DNA of 64,000 nt from Oryzias latipes (Eukaryota; Chordata; Actinopteri; Beloniformes; Adrianichthyidae), in the NCBI RefSeq assembly GCF_002234675.1, contig NC_019877.2, positions 25,327,201 to 25,391,200 on the forward strand, given 5' to 3'. The notes below the pieces were generated by a model. It ran no database searches. It had not been told where the DNA came from and saw only the letters and a list, made by a program, of their open reading frames with translations. A program made the translations under genes and the position numbers. Shown here one piece after another: positions 29,864 to 42,341 of this stretch. Position 1 is the stretch's first letter. The number at the start of each line of letters is the position of its first letter.

Positions 29864-31957
29864 GCTTTCATTCGGAAGCAGGAGCTGCCCAGTGTTGGTT
29901 TTCAGCCCTTTAGTCACTTTTCTCTTCAAAATTATTGCTTTATGCACGTCTAAGCCAGCAAATCAGCCTCGCCGCTGGTGCGAACAGAAATAATTCATTA
30001 TCAGTGAGGCTAATATGTGAAGGGTAAAGACCACAATCACATTTTGAAGGCTGGTACAACAAAAGTGCAACTTGTTCATCAATGTACTGTATGGTTTGCT
30101 AAAACTAATCTACACCAAAGTACCCCAAACCCAACAAACTTGGTGCACATAGGCCAGGATGTTTTGTACTCTGTCCCCCACAGAACACCATGGAGGACCT
30201 TTACTTTTGGTTTGCTTACAATTGAAACAGACGTCATGGCTGACCACAACCATCTGGACTTTTATTGGTAGCCCATTGACTCTATTTGAGTACAGTCAAG
30301 TTCAGGTTAATCGAATTGCTTAATAAATAAGAAAAACAAATTATTTGAAACAAAAAAAAAGTTTTCTGCCTCATGTCTGCAAACCTTTCCTTTGAACCTC
30401 TTTTTTATTGGTCAGTTTTTCCAAACTCCATCTTTAATATTTTTTTTAATAATCTCATTTCACCAAAAGCATTCAATAAAAAATGAGACTGTAAATGTTC
30501 TTCAGACTCAGAGAATAAACCCAGCCAGACAACAGCACATTCATCACTGCAGATAATAAAATTAAGTTCCTGGTTCAACTCCCTCCAGCCACAGAACCTA
30601 TGGCATCGACTGTTACTCAAAAATATCAAATAATAGGAAACCAGGCATTGCATCTCCCTATGGAAAGTTTGCACTCAGACCTAAACACAGGCACTGTGGC
30701 TCTTCAGAAGGAATTTAAGTTGGTTTTTGGACTGTTGTACCCACTGTAACCAACAGTGTTTATGTGTTCCTGTTTTGCCCCATCAGCACAAAGTGAATGT
30801 AGTTAGGCTCCGTTTCTTCCTAGTTTTGTATGCTGTGGTCACTTTGGTTTTGCATTGGAGCTCTAGTATTATCTCAGTTGTCTGAAAGTACTTTTTGTAT
30901 GTATTAGATTTACAAATGAATGTTCCCTATGTTGTATTTTATATTTTGCTGGCATGATGTAGTCTGTAGTTGTGGTTTTTTTTTTTTCTGGAAACGAGCT
31001 TGCTCTTATTTGTGCCTCGTTGGGGCCCAGTATGGCCAGACATTGGGGTCTGGTCAGGACCCCCCCCCCCCCCCCCCACACACACACACATCACACTGGC
31101 TGTTTTCTTCTTATTACTGCAGTGTTTCTCTGAAGAACTACTTTTTGTTATTTGACTTTCATTGCCATTTTGCGGAAAAATCTGTCAGCCATGAAGAATT
31201 GCTGAATATGCACAAGTTCCTAACATGTATGCAGAGTATTTAAAACTAAATATGTTAAATGTTTGCACAAAACAATTATGGAATTAAAAAGCTAATTAAA
31301 TATTTGATGCAACAGGGCATTAACTGTGGCAGCTTTTATTGTTTATGACTGTATTTGCATCAGTAAATGTTCTGGAAAGAGTTGTTGATAGAGAATTATA
31401 AAGTATTTTCCAGCAGGTTTCATTGTGTTTGAATAAGTAACTGTTGGATTTCAGCTTTACTATCCCTTGTGCTATCTTAGACGACCCCACCCCACATTGA
31501 CATGTTCTCCCTACCATGACAAAGGTGGATAAAGGTGGAAAAATTTCATGTAATCCATGGACACCAGTGAAGATCACAAATCATTGAAGAAAAAAGGTTC
31601 AGCGCACTGTCTAGTGGGTCTAGATGACCCAACTCCCAATGTTAAAGTGCCTAGGATAGCACAAGGGCTAACACACACGACTTAATGCGTTCACCCATTT
31701 CCAGGTATCTGTTGTATGACATTTGTTTCATTTTACTTCATGTGGTAGCTGTGGTGCAGAGGTGGTCGACCACCGACGCTGGTTGTGTGGAAGTTTCTTG
31801 AGCACTGAATCCTACGTATCCTGCTCCCAGCTGCCTGGTTGGCACCTTGCATGCCAGCTTAGCTTTTACTCTTGTTGAAAGAAAATATACTAATATCATA
31901 TTTGACGAGCGTCTGTAATTTTGTCCAGAGTTTACAAATAAATCCAACAGTTTTAAA
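29864..31957 (+). other. ankfn1: Probable ANKFN1 3' UTR
   Basis: AT-rich non-coding DNA after the stop codon. Possible poly(A) signals are an ATTAAA near 31280 and an AATAAA near 31937. Which one is used cannot be read from the sequence. A C-rich tract followed by CA repeats lies at 31060-31090, and a TTAA-type MITE lies at 31464-31667. Confidence 0.45.
31464..31667. mobile_element. TTAA-type MITE, copy 1
   Basis: Ends CCCTTGTGCTATC and GATAGCACAAGGG form a perfect 13-bp inverted repeat. No coding capacity. Family resemblance to piggyBac-type MITEs comes from the CCC ends and TTAA target seen in copy 2. Confidence 0.75.
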
Positions 31958-32235
31958 GCTCAAGTGTTGTGTTTATTAATCCAGCTAATTGAAGGCAGGA
32001 GGCCGTCTCTCATCAAGCCCCTTGCTTATTCCCCACTGACGTGAGGTAATATTCATATTGGTGCAATAAGGCTAAAGAATTTCATGTTTCCCTTGTGTTT
32101 GGGATTGTATTTAAAGTCCAGAGATGACCTGGCAGCGTTTGGCACGTTTTCTGACTTGAAGACACTTGGGATGCCACAAGTGGTGTTACGATACATTGTT
32201 TAATCGATGAAGCAATCTATATACCTACGATTTAA

Positions 32236-32433
32236 CCATTGTGCTATCTTAGATGACCCCACCCTTACATTGACGTGTTCTCCCTACCATGACAAAGGTG
32301 GAGAAAGGTGGAAAGATTTCATGGAATCCGTGGACACCAGTGAAGATCGTTGAAGAAAAAAGGTTCAGAGCACTTTCTAGTGGGTCTAATTGACCCAACT
32401 CCCAACGTTAAAGTGCCTAGGATAGCTCAAGGG
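32236..32433. mobile_element. TTAA-type MITE, copy 2
   Basis: Same 200-bp family as 31464, with slightly changed ends. TTAA flanks both sides (32232-32235 and 32434-32437), as piggyBac-type elements leave. Confidence 0.8.
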
Positions 32434-32437
32434 TTAA

Positions 32438-33786
32438 GCAGTTCGATCTGTCTGAGGCAGACTTGAATCAAATTGACCAATAGCAGTAAAAAAAAATCAT
32501 ATAAGAATAAGAAAAATTAATTATCTGATCAATCTTGGAAAATACAATTTTGACTGAGACATGGTAGGTTTATTTTACTATAACGTAAAATCACAGCGGA
32601 CAACACTCATGTGATGCAGCAAAAACTGATCCATCCATCATTCCAGTCCAATGTGTGGAAACACTTTGAATTTAGCCAATTAGCAAGTCAAGTGACCATA
32701 CAGTGTGCTAGAATGTTGTCTTTAGATTCTTTGGATGTGGAAAAACAACAGTGGGCTAAACTTTGGAAAACTAAAATGTGAATTGATTTGACATTCATTC
32801 TTGTTTACTTGTTTGTTTGTACACATATTTCATTTGCACTTTATTATCTTGCAAGATATCCAAATAATCTGGAAAACTTCACCTAACCTGTTCAGTACCA
32901 GGCATTTTTCTCTGAGTCACACTGGGCTAAAGATGTCCTGAATCCATTTTAGGTCAGTGAATCAGATCAAATCATATCGTTCAAAATGAACAAAAATCAA
33001 AACAGAATTGTATCAGTGACCACAAATTATGATATGAATCGAATCGTTGTTAAAATGAATCCTTACACCAACAGATGCCAAAATTCCTGATTTTAAACAT
33101 AACCGTATTGAACCAAATTATAGATAAAGTTTATTGTTACATGCCTATTACATACTAGAATGCTACATATACACCAGGCATATGATGTGCATTCAAGAAC
33201 GTGCTGAACACACATTCTTGAACGCATTTTTAGCCTATGATGTTCACAATGGATTGTCGCTACCCGAAACAGTTGGAAGACCTTTGGTTAGAAATGTAAA
33301 AGTTGTACAAATCTTGTGAATATTGTTAATAGGATTTTTCATTCACAGCTCTACTTCGACATATGAAAGACTTGCTGTCACAATAATTGCGGTTTGCGCT
33401 CCGCCAGGATGTTAATTTCTCCTCCATGATCAAATTTAAATGGTTGGCATGTCAGTCAATTTAAAAAGATGCTGCACAGATGTCACTACCAAATCCGACT
33501 ACCCGATTGGTCAACGTTCAAGTGGTTTAGATTTCAACATATGTATAATGACTCCGCATTTTGTGCGTAGAGCCCAAAATCTGGTCTAGTGACAGTTGAA
33601 CGCAAGAGTATTAAAAGCACTTATATACACAATTTACTTTTTAATTGGATGTGGTTGCTTGGACACGTGTTGCCGAGGCCTGTGTGAACATAGCTTTAGG
33701 TTTAGGTTGAAAGTGTCAAACATCGGTTGTGGTAAATTCAAAAACATTTTGTGTCTAAGCCAAATATAAAATATTTTCTTAGTTTT
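32438..33786. other. Intergenic, nothing recognised
   Basis: AT-rich DNA without a repeat pattern or conserved frame that I could identify. Confidence 0.45.
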
Positions 33787-35055
33787 TTTTTTTTTTTTTT
33801 TTGTTTTTTAACTTGTCCTGTCCAACAGCTAGGCAGGCAGATGAGAGCTGAGGGCCTCTTGTGTTGGACATATTTTACTTTAACAAGAGGGGTTATTAAT
33901 CTTCAGACAAACCAAAGGTATGTCTGAATAAACCCCTTTTGTAATTGAGGCCAAACTTTATTAATTTCAATCATGTCTGAAAATCTTTGGTGTTGGACCG
34001 GACGGAAAAGGAAAGAGGGGAAGAAGAGAGAGGGACGTTAAAGAGAGGGGGGGGGGGGTAGGAGGGTGATAATAGGAGGGGAAGGGGGGTAAGACCATGA
34101 AGCAGCATAAAGCAACAAGTTTACTGGTTGTTAATCATTATGGTAAGGTTCAAATGTAGTACAAAAAGGGCGGGGCCTATCCACACACACACTCAAATGT
34201 TATAAACACACCTGCTAGCTGCAAAAATGTCCACCTGTCAACATGTACACAAAGCAGATAGTGTTCACATGCATACTTATGCCTTAAAACCAACTAGTGT
34301 GAAATATTTCAGTCATTCAATCATGCAAACTGTTAGTGCAAAGGTGAGCTAACACCTGTGCTCAGGTGAGTGTTTATGTTCTTCTAAAATGGATGGTGGA
34401 ACGTGACAAGAAGGAGGGAGAGTGCCCAACCATCCCCACCCCATGACCCCCACCGCAGCAGCAGCGGCAGCTGAAATCCCCCCAACGCCACACGGGAACC
34501 GGCAGGGAACAACCGCCGCCCGGGCGACCAAGCCCCCCACCCAGGCCAGGGCCAGCAGGACCGCCGCAAGGCCCCCAGAGCCAGAGAGCAGGGAAGCACG
34601 GAGGGAAAGAGAGCGCCGCCCCAGCCCAACAAGGAGAGCAGCCCCCCCGCCGCGCCGGGAGCGCCCAACGCAGGGCCCCACCGGAGAAGGACGCCCACAG
34701 CCCCAGACGAGCACCCCACCACCACCCAGGAGTTCCGGGCATTCCCCCGCCCCCACCCCAGGTACGAGCCAGGACCCCCCAAGGGAGACCCGCTCCGCAC
34801 TCCAGGCAGCCATCCGCCCGGCCCACGGTTGGTCCAGGGAGGAGCAAGGCAGGGGCCCGCTGCCCCCGCCCAGGAGGGGGAAAAAAGAGGGCCCACAAGG
34901 GGTGTTATAAATACGGCCCGACCAGGCTCGGCCATGTTGGAAGTTTGGCGGGCCCAGCGCTCAGGGGCAAGGACCAGGACCCACCCCCCAGGGACACGAA
35001 CACCCCCGGCTCAGGTGTAATATGAACCCCCCCCACCGTGCGGAGAGAGCACGGT
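33787..35055 (-). mobile_element. 5'-truncated R4/Rex6-type LINE 3' end (copy B)
   Basis: Poly(T) at 33787-33810, then ACTTGTCCTGTCCAACAGCT and about 1.2 kb closely matching 19611-20840. Truncated at its 5' (right) end near 35055. Contains the same GC-rich block with CAGCAGCAGCGGCAG. Confidence 0.8.
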
Positions 35056-35325
35056 GCTTATTAGCACATTTAAAAAAAAATTAAACTTTATTTTGTTTGT
35101 TGATTTGTAATAAACAAGTTATATATATAGATATCGACCGGAAACCAAACTGTGACCCAAAAATCAAGGTTTGAACCAAATCATGACGAAAGTGTACTGT
35201 TGCATCCCTAGAAGACGCTGGAACGATTTCCCTGAAATGAGCAAGGCAGCATGTCAGTGTGACTGCACCAGATGAAAGAACTTCCCAACGACTAATTGCA
35301 TGCACTCATTCAATGAGCAATTGAC

Positions 35326-35509
35326 AGCACCCTTACATTGACGTGTTTTCCCTACCATGACAAAGGTGGATAAAGGTAGAAAGATTTCATGTAATCCATG
35401 GACACCAGTGAAGATCACAAATCTTTGAAGGAAAAAGTTTCAGTACACTGTCTTGTGGGGTCTAAATGACGCAACTCCCAATGTTAAAGTGCCTACAATA
35501 GCACAAGGG
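35326..35509. mobile_element. TTAA-type MITE, copy 3, left end missing
   Basis: Matches the inner part and right end (TAGCACAAGGG) of the MITE at 32236; the first 25 or so bases are gone. Confidence 0.65.
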
Positions 35510-36249
35510 TTAGATCCTTATGTTTACAGACAATTAATGAATTAATGAAATCTATCAAAAGAAAATCTGTTTACAACAGAGATCTGCAATAAGGGACTGA
35601 AATAGATGCAAAAGTTCTTTACAAAGAAAGAGAAAACATCAGATTATCATTTAGCTGCTCAAGGTGAACTGATGTTCCCATTTAAAACTGAAACTCCTGA
35701 GCTTTTATTTCAGATTTGCTCCTAACTGGAAGTGTGCAAAATCAGAGCAGGAAACGCATTATGAAAGCTTAAACTTTAAACTTTTGAGACAGTTTGCATT
35801 GAACAGTGGCAAGAAGGTGCAGCTAGTGACATTCAAATACTTCGTGTTGGAGGTGTTGTGTCAGCTTCATGGTGTACGAAAAAAGACAGGTTTTTTTTCC
35901 AAGAGCAGGAAGGCTGATCAGCATCCAATGAGTGCCAATGAGTGATCAGCAGTCAATCAGAGGATGATTGAAATGCAAGTGCTGCCGTCTGGTGGACAAA
36001 ACCAGTGTCAGGCCTGTGATGTGGCTCTGTGTGTAAAGCTGGACAAAAGGGGCTTTTTGGAATGGCACAAATAACTGTGGGATCCTATTGTGAATTTAAA
36101 CAGATCTAAAAAGAAACAACTGAAGTAATGTCATGCTAAAAATTGTGTTTACTCTGTTCTGCACAAAAATAGAATACAAACATTGTATTAGACGAGTATG
36201 TGTAAGTTTGTTCAGAGTTTCCAAATAAATCCAACAGCTTGTTGGACAG
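35510..36249. other. Intergenic, nothing recognised apart from a short shared block
   Basis: 36189-36240 resembles 31905-31957 (CAGAGTTT.CAAATAAATCCAACAG). Nothing else identified. Confidence 0.4.
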
Positions 36250-37905
36250 AATTTTTTTTTTAACTTGTCCTGTCCAACAGCTAGGCAAACAGATGAGAGC
36301 TGAAGGCCTCTTGTGTTGGACAGGTTTTATTTTAACAACAGGGATTAGGAATCTTCTGGCAAACTAGAGGTATGTCTGAATAATGTATGTCTTTTGTAAT
36401 TGAGGCCAAACTTTATTCATTTTAATCATATTTGAAAATATTTGGTGTTGGACCGGACGGAAAAGGAAACGAGTGAAGAAGAGAGAGGGATGTTAGGGAG
36501 GGGGGATAGGAGGGTGATTATAGAAGGGGGAGTGGGGGTAAAACCATGAAGCAGCATAAAGCAACAAGTTGCTGGATGGTTATACTCATTATAGTTAGGT
36601 TCAGATGTAAAACAAGTTTATAAGGGTGGGGCCTGTCCACACACAACCAAATGCAACAAACATACCTGTTGGCTCCAAAAATGTTCACATGTCAACATGT
36701 CCACAATACAAATATTGTGTCCATACACATACTTATGCATTCAAACCAACTAGTGTGAAACATTTCATTCAATCATGTAAAATATTAGTGCAAAGATGAG
36801 CTAACACCTGTGCTCAGGTGAGTGTTTATGTTCTTCTTAAATGGATGATGGAATGTAAAATGAAAGAGGGAGAGTGCCCGGCCATCGCCACACCAAGACC
36901 CCTGCCGCAGCAGCAGCAGCAGCGGCACCCAGAACCCCCCAACCCTCGCACAGCAGCAGATAGAGAACAACCGCCCCCCGGGCGATCACATCTGCCACCC
37001 AGACCACGGGGGCCCACAAAGCCAGGGAGCAAGGAAGCATGGGGGAACAGAGAGTGCAAGCTCCAGCCCAACCAGGAGAGCAGCCCCCTCGCCGTGCCGG
37101 GAGAGCCCAATGCAGGACCCCACCCCAGAAGAGCACCTCATCACCACCCAGGAGTTCTGGGCATCCCCTCACCCCAACCCCAGGTACGAGTTAGTACTCC
37201 CCAAGGGAGACCCGCTCTGCGCTCCAGGCACCCACTCACCCGGCCCACGGTTGGTCTAGGAGAGAGCAAGGCAGGGGCCAGCCATCCCCACCAAGGAGGA
37301 GGTCACCCAGGGGAAAAGGGTGTCCACAGGAAGTGTTGTAAAACATGGCCCGACCAGGCGCGCTCACAGTTGGACATTTGGCGAGGCCCAGCGCTCAGGG
37401 GCAAGGACCAGAACCCAAACCACAGGGACACGGACACCCCCAGGCTCAGATGTAACGTGATCCCCGGTCTTGCCAGAGAACTCAGTGACCCCCCTCCCTG
37501 TGTGGAGAGAGGGCTGCCGGGCCCAGGAAGCCAGCACCCAGGGCACATGGCCGCCGTTGCCAATGGCCCAGTACCCCCTACCAGGGATGGGGTAGGGGAC
37601 AGATGGTCCGAGGTCCCACTTTCCATGTGAAATGCATATGTGTGTGTTTGTGAGGGTGTGTGTGTGCATGTATGTGTATTTGTATTGGAGTGCATATTTT
37701 GAGGGTTGAAGGGTGTGTGTACTAAGGGGTTGCAGTTAAAATCGGCGGGTAGGGTCTTGAGGGGACATCTCCTGATTACTCACAGTGATCTCCAATCACC
37801 CTCCCCACCAAGGGGCCCTAAATTACTAAGGTGCAGTTAAAATTGGTGGGTAGGGTGCTAAAAAGTACCCCCTACCCTACCAAGGGCCCTACATGTCTAA
37901 GGCGC
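36250..37905 (-). mobile_element. 5'-truncated R4/Rex6-type LINE 3' end (copy C)
   Basis: Starts with poly(T) and ACTTGTCCTGTCCAACAGCT, then follows copy A for about 1.65 kb, including the GC-rich block and the TGTGTG/ACTCACAGTGAT stretch. Shows more changes from A than B does. Confidence 0.8.
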
Positions 37906-37946
37906 AATTTAAAAAAAAAAAGGTTTTGTGGAGCAAAAGTCACTTG

Positions 37947-37978
37947 TACCCAGCCAGCAATGTCACGTGGGCCCCAAC
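37947..37978 (+). repeat. Left terminal inverted repeat
   Basis: TACCCAGCCAGCAA followed by a run ending GTGGGCCCCA; pairs with 45592-45624. Confidence 0.7.
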
Positions 37979-38189
37979 TGGGAAAGAGGTGGGCTATGTG
38001 GGTACTGACTGGGCATGGGTTTATTTTGGGTAAACTTTGAAGGCCCCATTAGGTTTTGCCTACATTGGCCCCACATTGGCCCCCCACATGGGTTACCTGT
38101 TAGGGCCCTACAAAGGAACCATGTGGGCTAGAACCCATGTAGGTCAGCCAAGTAAGGCCCATATGGGTTGCATCTGGGCCATAAAGACT

Positions 38190-40016
38190 TGGGCTGTAAC
38201 TGGGACACTGTATGTGGGACCCATATGGTTTGGCCTACATGAGTCCAACGTGTGGAGCCCTCATGGGCTAACAATATAGGCCCGCTAAAGGATCTAGGTG
38301 GGCAAAGAAGACCTGGTCTGTAACTGGGACACTGTATGTGGGACCCATATGGTTTGGCCCACATGAGTCCCAGGTGTGGAACCCTCATGGGCTAACCATA
38401 TAGGCCCGCTAAATGATCTAGGTGGTAAAGAAGACCTGGTCTGTAACTGGGCCACTGTATGTAGGACCCATGTGGTATAACTTACATGGGTCCCACATGA
38501 GGAGCCGTCATGGGCTAACCAAATAGGCCCAATAAAGGGTCTATGTGGGCGAAGAAGACCTACTCTGTAACTGGGCCACTGTATGTAGGGCCCATGTGGT
38601 ATAAGTTACATGGGTCCTACATGAGGAGCCCTCATGTGCTAACCATATAGGCCTGATAAAGAGCCCGGGTGGGCAAAGAAGACCTGGTCTGTAACTGGGC
38701 CACTGTATGTAGGGCCCATGTGGTATAACTTACATGGGTCCCACATGAGGAGCCCTCATGGGCTAACCATATAGGCCTGCTAAAGGATCTAGGTGGGGGA
38801 AGAAGACCTGGTCTGTAACTGGGCCACTGTATGTAGGACCCATGTGGAATAAGTTACATTGGTCCCACATGAGGAGCCCTCATGGGCTAACCATATAGGC
38901 CTGATAAAGAGCCCGGGTGGGCAAAGAAGACCTGCTCTGTAACTGGGACACTGTATGTGGGACCCATATGGTTTGGCCCACATGAGTCCCAGGTGTGGAG
39001 CCCTCATGGGCTAACCATATAGGCCCGCTAAAGGATCTAGGTGGGCAAAGAAGACCTGGTCTGTAACTGGGCCACTGTATGTATGACCAATGTGGTATAA
39101 CTTACATGGGTCCCACATGAGGAGCCCTCATGGGCTAACCATATATGCCTGATAAAGAGCCCGGGTGGGCAAAGAAAACCTGGTCTGTAACTGGGCCACT
39201 GTATGTAGGGCCCATGTGGTATAACTTACATGGGTCCCACATGAGGAGCCCTCATGGGCTAACCATATAGGCCTGATAAAGAGCCCGGGTGGGCAAAGAA
39301 GACCTGGTCTGTAACTGGGACACAGTATGTGGGACCCATATGGTTTGGCCCACATGAGTCCCACGTGTGGAGCCCTCATGGACTAACCATATAGGCCCGC
39401 TAAAGGATCTAGGTGGGCAAAGAAGACCTGCTCTGTAACTGGGACACTGTATGTGGGACCCATATGGTTTTGCCCACATGAGTCCCAGGTGTGGAGCCCT
39501 CATGGGCTATCCATATAGGCCCGCTAAAGGATCTAGGTGGGCAAAGAAGACCTGGTCTGTAACTGGGCCACTGTATGTAGGACCCATGTGGTATAACTTA
39601 CATGGGTCCCACATGAGGAGCCCTCATGGGCTAACCATATATGCCTGATAAAGAGCCCGGGTGGGCAAAGAAAACCTGGTCTGTAACTGGGCCACTGTAT
39701 GTAGGGCCCATGTGGTATAACTTACATGGGTCCCACATGAGGAGCCCTCATGGGCTAACCATATAGGCCCGCTAAAGGATCTAGGTGGGCAAAGAAGACC
39801 TGGTCTGTAACTGGGCCACTGTATGTAGGGTCCATGTGGTATAACTTACATGGGTCCCACATGAGGAGCCCTCATGGGCTAACCATATAGGCTGAATAAA
39901 GGATCTAGGTGGGCGAAGAAGACCTGGTCTGTAAGTGGGCCACTGTATGTAGGACCCACATGGTTTGCTACAAATGAGTACCACAGTAAGAGTGCTAATG
40001 GGTTAACCATATAGGC
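38190..40016 (+). repeat. 124-bp minisatellite, about 15 units, two subtypes
   Basis: The word TCTGTAACTGGG recurs at 38317, 38440, 38564, 38688, 38812, 38936, 39060, 39184, 39308, 39432, 39556, 39680 and 39804, and in a variant at 39928, at 124-bp steps (first step 123). Two subtypes are mixed. P has CCCATATGGTTTGGCCCACATGAGTCCC. Q has CCCATGTGGTATAACTTACATGGGTCCC. Since 124 is not a multiple of 3, the open frames here shift frame from unit to unit and are not genes. Confidence 0.95.
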
Positions 40017-40654
40017 AGGTATTTTAAAAGGTTGTTTTGTATTCTGTTACTAGACATATGCTTAAAATCCAAGAAGATGAGTAAAATGACAGAACCCCTG
40101 AAGACTCTTTCCAAATTGAATATGAATCACAGCTTTTCTAATTCTCATCAGTCCAGCTGTTAACACTGGCTAAATTGATGAACCACAAATAGACATACAT
40201 TTTAATATTTTACCATGTTTTACCCAGACCAACCTGCATTTGCAATATTGGACAATTATGACATTTATTTTTTCCTGTCCAGAGTTTTGGTAGTTTGTAG
40301 AGGAAGTGCTGAGATTTTGAGGATGTAGCAGTAAGCAATTAGATACAAGTAGGGTGACCACTTGTCCCAATTTTGGCACCATACAACCATCTAGTCTTCT
40401 GTCTGGCTTTCCTATTTATTAAAAATATTTACTTTTTTCATTGGTGCTCAGTGGATCCAACACAGATTCAAGTTTTTAACGACACAGTTTAAGATGAAGT
40501 GGTAACTTTGTTTGAACATAACACATTTGTTGTGTTGCTGTCCTATTCAGAACAAGCCTGGCTTCAAGGTTCAAGGTTTTTTTATTGGCCATGTATGCAT
40601 ATGCAGTCAATGCTTAGGGGTGCAAAGGTCTCAAGGTAACGTTTTGAAAAAGAG
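40017..40654. other. Inside the TIR element, nothing recognised
   Basis: AT-rich DNA between the minisatellite and the first SINE fragment. Confidence 0.45.
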
Positions 40655-40880
40655 GAATCATTGTGCTCCGCTCATGTGTCGAAGTGTCCTTGGGCAAGAC
40701 ACTGAACCCCACCTTAACTCTGTTTTTTAAGGTTGACGCAAGTGTTCGGCAGCGGAGCCACCACCAGTCTGTGAATGTGTGTGTGAAAGGGTGAATGGAA
40801 TTATGACTGTAAAGCACTTTGGGCCTTCAAGGAAGGTAGAAAAGCTCTGTATCCGTGTACGACATTTACCATTTACCAGT
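40655..40880 (+). mobile_element. SINE of a second family, 5' truncated
   Basis: Matches 41650-41876: GTGTCCTTGGGCAAGACACTGAACCCC, then GTGTTCGGCAGCGGAGCC, then the L2-like tail TGTAAAGCACTTTGGGCC. The tRNA-like head is missing or changed. Confidence 0.7.
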
Positions 40881-41611
40881 ATTGTAATTTGTCCTATCAC
40901 AATCTGACACGTCACCGGACCAACGGACAGCCATTAAAAAAAATGTGACGTCAGCATTAGTCCCAGGACCCTGAAGGACCTCCAACGGTAATTGCAGGCT
41001 GAATAGTTTTGGTACCTACACCTACTATACCCTAACTTAAATTCTAAAACACAGAAAACCAATGCTATATACAGTATGTTTTGTGAAACACAGCAGTTTT
41101 TAACCTTTTTCAATCCACCCAGTTTTAGTGCATACAAAATGAACCAAGACTTTTATTCCCTGTAACTTGCAATCAACAAACAACACAGATTTAATCTCAG
41201 GGCCCTGCAGAAGGGCACTTGCAACCCATCAGTGGGTTCAGGCCAGCTGAATAAGAATTGCAGGCAATTAGATTGCAGATTACAAGTTATTAGACGTTTA
41301 TTTGGATGGTGGTCTTTGGTTGCATTTCAGTTATTAATTTTTGACATTATTTTAACTGTGGCAGTCTAGCTGTGGGAAAGGTGAATGTGTCGTGATGCTG
41401 TCCTCTGCGCTGTGTCTCACGCTTTGCAGTGTTTCTGTTTTAACAGAGTGAGCTGGGTGAGGTGAATATCTAATAATTCCCTTAGTTCATCTAATTTAGT
41501 GCATGCAATTTTAATTAATTTTTTTTGGAATTATGTTGGAAGTATTTAAATGTGAAATTGGTTGGAACACAGCAGAATATTCCCCTTCGTAGTAACACCT
41601 TTGCACTAATA

Positions 41612-41878
41612 TGGGGCGGCAGTGGTGCAGCGGTAGGGCAGTCGACCCATGATCATAAGATTGCAGGTATGATTCCCGCCTTGCATGCCCATGTGTCGCA
41701 GTGTCCTTGGGCAAGACCCTGAACCCCACCTTGCCTCTGGTGGGAGGTTGGCGCCAGTGTTCGGCAGCGGAGCCGCCATGTGTGTGTGCATGGGTGAATG
41801 GACCTGTGACTGTAAAGCGCTTTGGGCCTTCGAAAGAAGGTAAAAAGTGCTATATAAGTATACGCCATTTACCATTTA
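41612..41878 (+). mobile_element. SINE of a second family, near full length
   Basis: Head GGGGCGGCAGTGGTGCAGCGG resembles a tRNA A box, a degenerate B box follows at about 41664, and the tail (TGTAAAGCGCTTTGGGCC, CGCCATTTACCATTTA) resembles an L2 3' end. Such chimeras are mobilised by the LINE that shares the tail. Confidence 0.75.
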
Positions 41879-42149
41879 ATCACAATGAGCATAAAAAGCA
41901 ATTTGCTATTTTTTCTTTTACTTGTGTTAGCTTACAAAAATAGTTTAACATCTGTCATGCAAACTTACCTGACACTACTACTGAAATAAAATGTGTTCAT
42001 ATGCTGGATTGGTTTAGTCTAGTTTTTATAGAAAATTTTAATATGTAAATAAAATGACTTTTTTATTGGAGTAGAAACCTGCCTTATTACAAAAACCCAT
42101 TTTGACTGTTGAAAAGTAAAAAAAAAAATAGAATTAAAGTTTTAATTTT

Positions 42150-42341
42150 TCTCAAAGGGCAAGCAGGGTGGTTTAAGGAGTTCAAAGTGGTAAGCAGGCG
42201 TTGCTGATTGGACGGTTGCTGCGTTTTGAATCTCCCGCTCATTTCCTGATACGGATTCAGTCAGTCGTCCTGGTCCGTCAACGCAAGGAGATTCTGCACT
42301 TCTGTCGCACCATTCATCCAGGCCATTTATTGATATCAAGG
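42150..42341 (+). promoter_or_regulatory. Promoter-like region and possible non-coding first exon
   Basis: GC-richer island in AT-rich DNA, with GATTGG (reverse CCAAT box) near 42212 and a strong donor ATATCAAG/GTAAGA at 42341. It lies upstream of the DUF4806-like exons on the same strand and could be their first exon. No start codon is assigned. Confidence 0.35.

Noticed and set aside
38037..39984. Frames of 65-86 codons with repeated LMWAKPYGSH-like words
   Set aside because: The 124-bp unit is not a multiple of 3, so frames change each unit; the stop-poor reading is a property of the repeat.
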